Source of the DNA: Rhizobium rhizogenes NBRC 13257
GTDB lineage: Bacteria > Pseudomonadota > Alphaproteobacteria > Rhizobiales > Rhizobiaceae
DNA length: 64,000 nt
Assembly (NCBI RefSeq): GCF_000696095.1
Contig: NZ_BAYX01000016.1
Span: 57,402-121,401 of the forward strand
Direction: 5' to 3'
Shown here: piece after piece, positions 61,901-64,000 of the stretch
How the letters are laid out: each line of letters opens with the position of its first letter
Position numbering within the stretch: the first letter of the stretch is position 1
Made by a program: the position numbers and the translations under genes
Notes under the pieces: generated by a model
What the model was told of the DNA's origin: nothing
What the model saw: only the letters and a program-made list of their open reading frames with translations
Database searches by the model: none

Positions 61901-63142
61901 ATCCACATCCTCGACCGTTATTTAAACCGTGTTCCGATAGGAGTGCCCGGTCAAATTTATGTCGCGGGTGCTGGTTTGGCGCGAGGCTATATCAATCGGC
62001 CCGATCAGACCGCGGACCGGTTTGTCCCGGACCCGTTCGGTCCGCCTGGCAGCCGGATGTACAAGACGGGTGATCTCGGCCGCATGTTGCCCGACGGAAC
62101 GATTGTCTTTCTTGGGCGGATCGACCATCAGGTCAAGCTTCGCGGGTTCCGGATCGAGCTTGGCGAGATCGAGGCTGCGCTTCTTGAGCACCCTGGTGTG
62201 CGGCAGTCTGTGGTGATCCTGCGTGAGGACAATCCGGGCGACCGGCGTCTGGTGGGATATGTCGTGAGTGGCGATAACACGGCTGATGATATGGCTGCGC
62301 TCCGGGAGCACCTGAAGGCGCGGTTGCCGGATTACATGGTGCCTTCTTCTCTGGTCACGCTCGATGAGTTGCCGCTGACGCCAAATGGCAAGACAGACCG
62401 CAAGGCACTGCCGCAGCCGGCTCAACCGCGAATAACCAGAACACATGAAAGGCCGATCGGGGAAATCGAGGTCAGCTTGTCATCAATCTTGTCGCAACTG
62501 TGCCATGTCGAAACGGTGGGACGGCATGATAATTTCTTCGATCTTGGGGCGAATTCGCTCATGCTGGTGTCGCTGCAAGACAGGATCGAGAGAAGCCTTT
62601 CCGTTACTATCAAAATTATTGATCTTTTCCGTGAGACGACCGTTGCAAAACTCGCAGCTCATATAAGTGCACTTCGGAATTTAGAGGATGTGTCTCCGGC
62701 GCGTAAATTGATTCCGGCTGAAGTCTGCGACGATATTGCTGAGCGCGTCGGTGTCATGGAAGGTGATGAGGTTCACGGGATCGGAGAAAGCGGTTGGTTT
62801 GCCGCAATTTCAGCTGCTCGCGTAGCTCAGACGGATGCTCGCATATGGATTGTCGATAGGTTCCTCAATACTGAAAACCTTCGGAAACATGCCGTTCTGG
62901 AAGGCGTGAATTTCAGCTTAGAAGAAGGATTGCCTGCGGTGGAGGCCTTTAAGCGAGACCGTACAAACTGGATTTTTTTCAGCTCCAATCAGGATCTTGC
63001 CGCTTCTGGGATTCAGGAGGTTCTGAAAGGCCTTGGTGGGATCCGGTTGGTGTTGATCGAAACTCACCGCACGCTGACAGAGCGCAGTGTACAAAAGTCT
63101 TTTGAAACGGATGGATATTTAGTAACAGTGATAGACGTATGA
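52907..63142 (+). CDS. three-module NRPS: PCP-C-A-PCP-C-A-PCP-C-A-PCP plus FkbM-like tail
   Basis: A 3411-residue protein. It opens with a free carrier domain (S40, EVGGDSL). C1 has HHLIADG (226-232), A1 has LFTSGSTGRPKG (about 699-710), and PCP1 has S1095. C2 has HHIVSDG (1284-1290), A2 has IYTSGSTGKPKG (about 1756), and PCP2 has S2159. C3 has HHIVSDG (2341-2347), A3 has LYTSGSTGRPKG (about 2826), and PCP3 has S3217. By eye the A-domain codes are DPRLGSQMT (unassigned), DFFSVGMVH (threonine-like) and DILQLGVIW (one change from the glycine code). There is no E domain and no thioesterase. Residues ~3255-3411 resemble an FkbM methyltransferase. Exact DNA repeats link the modules. The start follows GGGAG. 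Confidence 0.93.
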   Translation: MTLNFSASNAERQICERAAEIFGTPDPLGDYNFLEVGGDSLTASRLVAWICERFHVDFEVVWEQLVEADTIRQFAQSVKVPQITSMAVQAEVREDESDALSYAQKRIWFAEAFEPNTRAYHIVTIYRLNGQFNFAVFRDAVRAILHDHAALRTVVAARDGEAVQSFDSAAPLIDEPLDLCSSSFESSEAWIDAVSRQDFVLEGGPLFDFAALRIDSLTHVVVFRFHHLIADGWSVRVFFEELVRRYNERDVAEKRDEFSRASYSDFVVSEEKDLSPAYLTDATRYWAGQLAGIPADFKIFPGRPDSTNGFTTATRSLSLENQVSTALRDIARQDKTTLYAIILALFSIIAMRFSGASDLVVGTPAANRRRADFDSVIGCFINILPVRLRNIVNKTFRDVVGEVSEQLSRALKHQAFPFQKIVEAVNPERRAGRNPVFQVMVNAQDAGLADLHLSDLEIVEIPNPNADAKVDLGLYLWTSDPSIRVRFEYRTDVYSADQVALLADAFETLVRGVIAFPETPVNALGLLSSSVQSNIETVGRMAEPAVFSEERLDTLFEKTCERYGHSIAVRTSSQAVNYEQLGTEVERLCSHFKQLGVGHGDICGVYLGRSIDLVAVILAIWKTGAVYLPLDTDYPPSRIERMMDDAACQIVITDDTYCATCPSSKVRRINVSKLKEMSDIAPPNEDAPTRLSSDLAYILFTSGSTGRPKGVMVEHRNAVNYFRYIVEERGVGPGDVVLQIPPISFDPSIRDIVGAMVAGAELRFLNQAEAKDPAAICRELENGVTAILSITPSLLGAVVDSVDGTLSCPDLRTIGISGEVLQVDLVKRLRKRFGEHFDIVNQYGPTESTMTCAAYVVPKDVASGPLPIGRPHKGYKAYILNEAGQLCPFGVVGDLYLGGLGVSRGYVGRPDLTADRFVPNPFSIGERFYRTGDRCMWNTDGTIVFLGRIDHQVKLRGFRIELGEIEAALLEHPGVRQSVVILREDNPGDRRLVGYVVSGDNTADDMAALREHLKARLPDYMVPSSLVTLDELPLTPNGKTDRKALPQPDGALMHAGERVAPTTPMQDVLLAIWQDVLQIEGIGMTDSFFDLGGHSLLAIQIISRVRAAFDVDLPIRALFEHPTIAALEGQIGRARRQETGHILPPLEAQPRPDRVPASFAQERLWILDQINAVGSAYNMVLPVRLSGPLDLSALTGAVHALVNRHESLRTRIETCDGVPVQVIDPPPTTVDLDIERLSQNSENLVRRHILAEASRPFDLATGPLVRFKVFALSDTVHVLTLVMHHIVSDGWSTEVLFNELGQLYDALAQDKKPQLSEPKLHYADHTIWQRSWLHGKLLEDQLSYWAGRLANGPPVLDLPTDHPRPAVQSYAGAVHRFALAPELLKHLQSLARQESVTEFMVFVAAFGVILSRWSNAPEVVVGTPVAGRTDSKSESLVGLFVNTLALRIDSSGDPEFRSVLHRVRQMCLEAYMHQDVPFERIVQHLQPARDMSRHPVFQVMLAMHSVAEGERQCAGLDLQRMDVDLGNAKFDLSLHLLKRGSHLEGKIEYATDLFDDATIVRLAEQLLVFLEEATAAPDRRLSELSRLPEREIALLDSWNETAGPPPAEAALHHMFEAQALKHPDKIAVKTHSACLTYCDMNAAANRLARLLRNFGVDQEVRVGVIASRRLSFVIAQLAVLKARGMFVPLDLTVPFERTRYILDDAKVNIVVGDKDDLENFKGIINHLVPLEISPRAASDAENLDLSSEPSAGAYIIYTSGSTGKPKGVIVEHQSIIALLSETKRRFAPTPADVWTIFHSFAFDFSVFELWGALATGGKAVIVSYKTSRSPTEFIDLLVAERVTILSQTPSAFYRLLDFIEIGDERLKRTKLRTIVFGGEELEFSRLGKWYTYFGGYSPAMVNMYGITEITVHGTYHRIAVNDLAPPLLSKVGKPLSYLKFHILDRYLNRVPIGVPGQIYVAGAGLARGYINRPDQTADRFVPDPFGPPGSRMYKTGDLGRMLPDGTIVFLGRIDHQVKLRGFRIELGEIEAALLEHPGVRQSVVILREDNPGDRRLVGYVVSGDNTADDMAALREHLKARLPDYMVPSSLVTLDELPLTPNGKTDRKALPQPDGALMHAGERVAPTTPMQDVLLAIWQDVLQIEGIGMTDSFFDLGGHSLLAIQIISRVRAAFDVDLPIRALFEHPTIAALEGQIIVAPKIGLEPVGSLPHMPASLSFAQSRLWFLHKLLGRSEVYNIPVAIHLHESIDVAIMRAAFLDVLNRHDILRSIFVLEDEEAVQKIFDLDQATPAIGHFVLKENTAEAIINGLKRYEFDISNEIPIKLDIIEVSPNHFILVIVCHHIVSDGNSISLIVRDLFDAYDARGRGESPFNAPLPTQYADFARIQRRLLGDPVAPSRVLETQLEFWRATLRGIPGHLELPVDRPRPVVATNKGRVYSFQIPGETHRRLRKVCANHRASVFMGLQASLAVLLTSFGGGDDIVFGSPLNDRKGKNLDDVVGLFVNTIVLRTKTDGNPSFDELVGRVRTCNLTAYENSDLPFEYLVTTLKPERSLSHHPIFQVMIAYQGEVNLNPQRRATIAQAAFLSTDTAKFDLSFVFQEVDDGDKSTSHLEGKIEYATDLFDDATIVRLAEQLLVFLEEATAAPDRRLSELSRLPEREIALLDSWNETAGPPPAEAALHHMFEAQALKHPDKIAVTYGASSYLYHDLDQRANRLAFYLRRAGIGADAVVAIYLERSLEMMVALLGVLKAGAAYLPLDPRDPEDRRAYMLQDARASFVLTQRALYASMPADAPRVLVMDEDWPLIAPELGEREQRGVVAADLAYVLYTSGSTGRPKGVGVTHASVCAAIDHFSDVLRLGEEDTVPAITRLSFDISVLELLMPICKGSSIKLFPADAGVDAQALAQHLAAVDGPLVIQSTPPLWSQIVRTDHWPAIASRSRILCGGDALDAELARELLDAQRALNVYGPTEATIWSSEWPISVQGIAKTPIGKPIRNTRIHILDRYLNRVPIGVPGQIYVAGAGLARGYINRPDQTADRFVPDPFGPPGSRMYKTGDLGRMLPDGTIVFLGRIDHQVKLRGFRIELGEIEAALLEHPGVRQSVVILREDNPGDRRLVGYVVSGDNTADDMAALREHLKARLPDYMVPSSLVTLDELPLTPNGKTDRKALPQPAQPRITRTHERPIGEIEVSLSSILSQLCHVETVGRHDNFFDLGANSLMLVSLQDRIERSLSVTIKIIDLFRETTVAKLAAHISALRNLEDVSPARKLIPAEVCDDIAERVGVMEGDEVHGIGESGWFAAISAARVAQTDARIWIVDRFLNTENLRKHAVLEGVNFSLEEGLPAVEAFKRDRTNWIFFSSNQDLAASGIQEVLKGLGGIRLVLIETHRTLTERSVQKSFETDGYLVTVIDV
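55724..56298 (+). repeat. NRPS internal repeat R3, copy 1 (end of A1 through PCP1)
   Basis: 575 bases identical, as far as I can compare by eye, to 58916-59490. The first 326 are also identical to 62093-62418. The segment encodes the A8-A10 subdomain and carrier domain, starting DGTIVFLGRIDHQVKLRGFR. No silent differences were seen. Confidence 0.9.
57526..57789 (+). repeat. NRPS internal repeat R1, copy 1 (C2-A2 junction)
   Basis: 264 bases identical to 60730-60993. It encodes the end of the condensation domain and the linker into the next A domain (SHLEGKIEYATDLFDDATIV onward). The flanking sequence on both sides differs sharply between copies. Confidence 0.9.
58725..59490 (+). repeat. NRPS internal repeats R2 copy 1 and R3 copy 2 (A2 through PCP2)
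   Basis: 58725-59241 is identical to 61902-62418 (517 bases; A-domain part from HILDRYLNRVPIGVPGQIYV). 58916-59490 is identical to 55724-56298 (575 bases). The two repeat relationships overlap, so this module shares different lengths with its two neighbours, as expected from gene conversion. Confidence 0.9.
60730..60993 (+). repeat. NRPS internal repeat R1, copy 2 (C3-A3 junction)
   Basis: Second copy of the 264-base repeat at 57526-57789. After it the A domains diverge at once (VKTHSACLTY versus VTYGASSYLY), marking a recombination edge at the C-A boundary. Confidence 0.9.
61902..62418 (+). repeat. NRPS internal repeat R2, copy 2 (A3)
   Basis: 517 bases identical to 58725-59241, ending exactly before the last carrier domain, which is unique. 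Its last 326 bases are also shared with 55724-56049. Confidence 0.9.
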
Positions 63143-63205
63143 AACAGTTGGTGCCGTTTCGCTAAAGAGAGCACCCTTACGTTGGAGGTGAGTTGGCGCC
63201 GTTAA

Positions 63206-64000
63206 GGGCGTTGTTGCATCGGTCGATGAATGACCGGATTCCAGTCTTTGATGCTGTGTCTATGCGGTAGCTGTCACGCACCGGACGGATTTCGGGCGCG
63301 CGCATGCCAGCATTCGATTGAGGATGGTGCAGCCGATGGCGACTTCCGTCTGTTGGGCGGCGAATGAGCGTGCCCTCAATCGGGGGCCAATGATCGACTT
63401 ATAGCGACCGATCGCGGTCTCGACCAGAGATCGCTTGCCGTAGTCGGTAGCAGCCTGCCATTTCATCCGCCCATCGGCGTTGACCGCCGCGATATGAAGG
63501 TCTCGTTGACGAGAGAGATTTGTGTCTGGCCGTTCAACCGCATTGGCGCGTGGCGGAATGACCACCACAGCGCCGGCGCTATGTCTGCTGACGGCGTCGT
63601 AGGTCGGGTTGCCATCGTAAGCCCCATCGGCCGTAAACTGGCCGATGGGGTTGTCGATCTGGTCGAGCAGCACCCCAACCTGCGAAGCGTCGCCGGCATC
63701 CTGGTCGGTCATGACGTGAGCGACGATCTCGTCGCTGTCGGCATCCAGCGCCAGGTGCAGTTTCCGCCATCGCCGACGGGACTTGGCGCCATGCTTCTCT
63801 TCCAGCCATTGGTCGGCGCCGTAGACCTCCAACCCGGTGCTGTCGACCAGTATGTGAAGCGGACCATCCGGCAGAGACTGGCGATTGCTGCGCCTTGTGG
63901 GCGGGCTCCAGGTTCTCGCCCGACGACTAAGTGTTGTGTGGTCAGGCGCTGGCAGGTCCAAACCCATCAGGGCAAGTACGGAGCTCAAAAATCCTTCGGT
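63206..64000 (-). mobile_element. IS5-family insertion sequence, cut by the window edge
   Basis: The probable left end is GGGCGTTGTTGCATC at 63206, preceded by TTAA (63202-63205), a plausible target duplication. The transposase gene reads inward from beyond the right edge. The element begins 64 bases after the NRPS stop codon, so it did not interrupt that gene. The other end is outside the window. Confidence 0.65.
63260..64000 (-). CDS. IS5-family DDE transposase, N-terminus outside window
   Basis: The visible ~246 residues match the IS5 (IS903/IS1031-type) transposase: LDLPAPDHTTLSRRARTW, the first catalytic aspartate in LHILVDSTGLEVYGADQWLE, a second in FTADGAYDGNPTY, and the YREK-like region with the glutamate in RSLVETAIGRYKSIIGPRLR. 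The frame continues past base 64000 without a start, so the gene is 5'-partial here. The catalytic residues look intact, so the element may be active. Confidence 0.88.
   Translation of the reverse strand, partial: TEGFLSSVLALMGLDLPAPDHTTLSRRARTWSPPTRRSNRQSLPDGPLHILVDSTGLEVYGADQWLEEKHGAKSRRRWRKLHLALDADSDEIVAHVMTDQDAGDASQVGVLLDQIDNPIGQFTADGAYDGNPTYDAVSRHSAGAVVVIPPRANAVERPDTNLSRQRDLHIAAVNADGRMKWQAATDYGKRSLVETAIGRYKSIIGPRLRARSFAAQQTEVAIGCTILNRMLACARPKSVRCVTATA

Noticed and set aside
63143..63205. NRPS truncated by the IS5-family element
   Set aside because: The NRPS stop codon lies 64 bases before the apparent IS end, so the element did not create the C-terminus, although an older rearrangement cannot be excluded.

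Overview
The window reads as part of a conjugative plasmid from a Rhizobiaceae bacterium (Rhizobium/Agrobacterium/Sinorhizobium type). The reasons are a RepC-type initiator with a repABC-style antisense RNA hairpin, a complete VirB/VirD4 type IV secretion system (T4SS), an RP4/VirD2-type nic site beside a MobC-relaxase pair, SyrB-like regulators, and an RcgA/RcgR-like pair of the kind found on rhizobial plasmids. I see no rRNA, tRNA or CRISPR array.

Layout. (1) 1-5.1 kb is the DNA-processing (mobilisation) region: a ParA-like ATPase cut by the left edge, oriT, mobC and a long VirD2-like relaxase. (2) 5.1-20.4 kb is cargo: two small unknown genes, a frameshifted small gene, a six-gene peptide-uptake operon (binding protein, two permeases, fused ATPase, CapA-like enzyme, PepT-like peptidase) divergent from a LysR regulator, a frameshifted acetyltransferase, a DUF5615/DUF433 toxin-antitoxin pair, a non-coding stretch with five inverted repeats, and a two-gene CBASS-like system (CD-NTase plus S-4TM effector). 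(3) 20.4-36.8 kb holds two divergent transfer operons. One has seven genes, mostly small exported proteins. The other is virB1-B2-B3-B4-B5-B5'-lipoprotein-B6-B8-B9-B10-B11-virD4. (4) 37-42.5 kb holds an unknown winged-helix-like gene, repC with an antisense RNA, an intact paralogue of the frameshifted gene of region 2, and the rcgA/rcgR-like pair. (5) 42.9-44.3 kb has two regulators that share a C-terminal leucine-zipper tail. (6) 44.4-63.1 kb starts with a short inverted-repeat element, followed by an NRPS/PKS cluster: fatty-acyl-AMP ligase, unknown 111-aa protein, KS-AT-ACP-reductase PKS, MbtH, MFS exporter and a 3411-aa NRPS. (7) An IS5-family element is cut by the right edge.

How it may work together. 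Regions 1, 3 and 4 supply replication, DNA processing, the mating channel and probably signal-dependent control. The cargo adds peptide scavenging, phage defence and a lipopeptide-type metabolite. For the metabolite I infer that the acyl-AMP ligase loads the free N-terminal carrier domain of the NRPS, three residues are added (the third predicted as glycine, the second with a threonine-like code), and the PKS adds one malonate unit and releases the chain reductively. The NRPS contains exact internal DNA repeats of 264, 517 and 575 bp, a sign of recent module duplication or gene conversion. Its C-terminus carries an unusual FkbM-methyltransferase-like segment.
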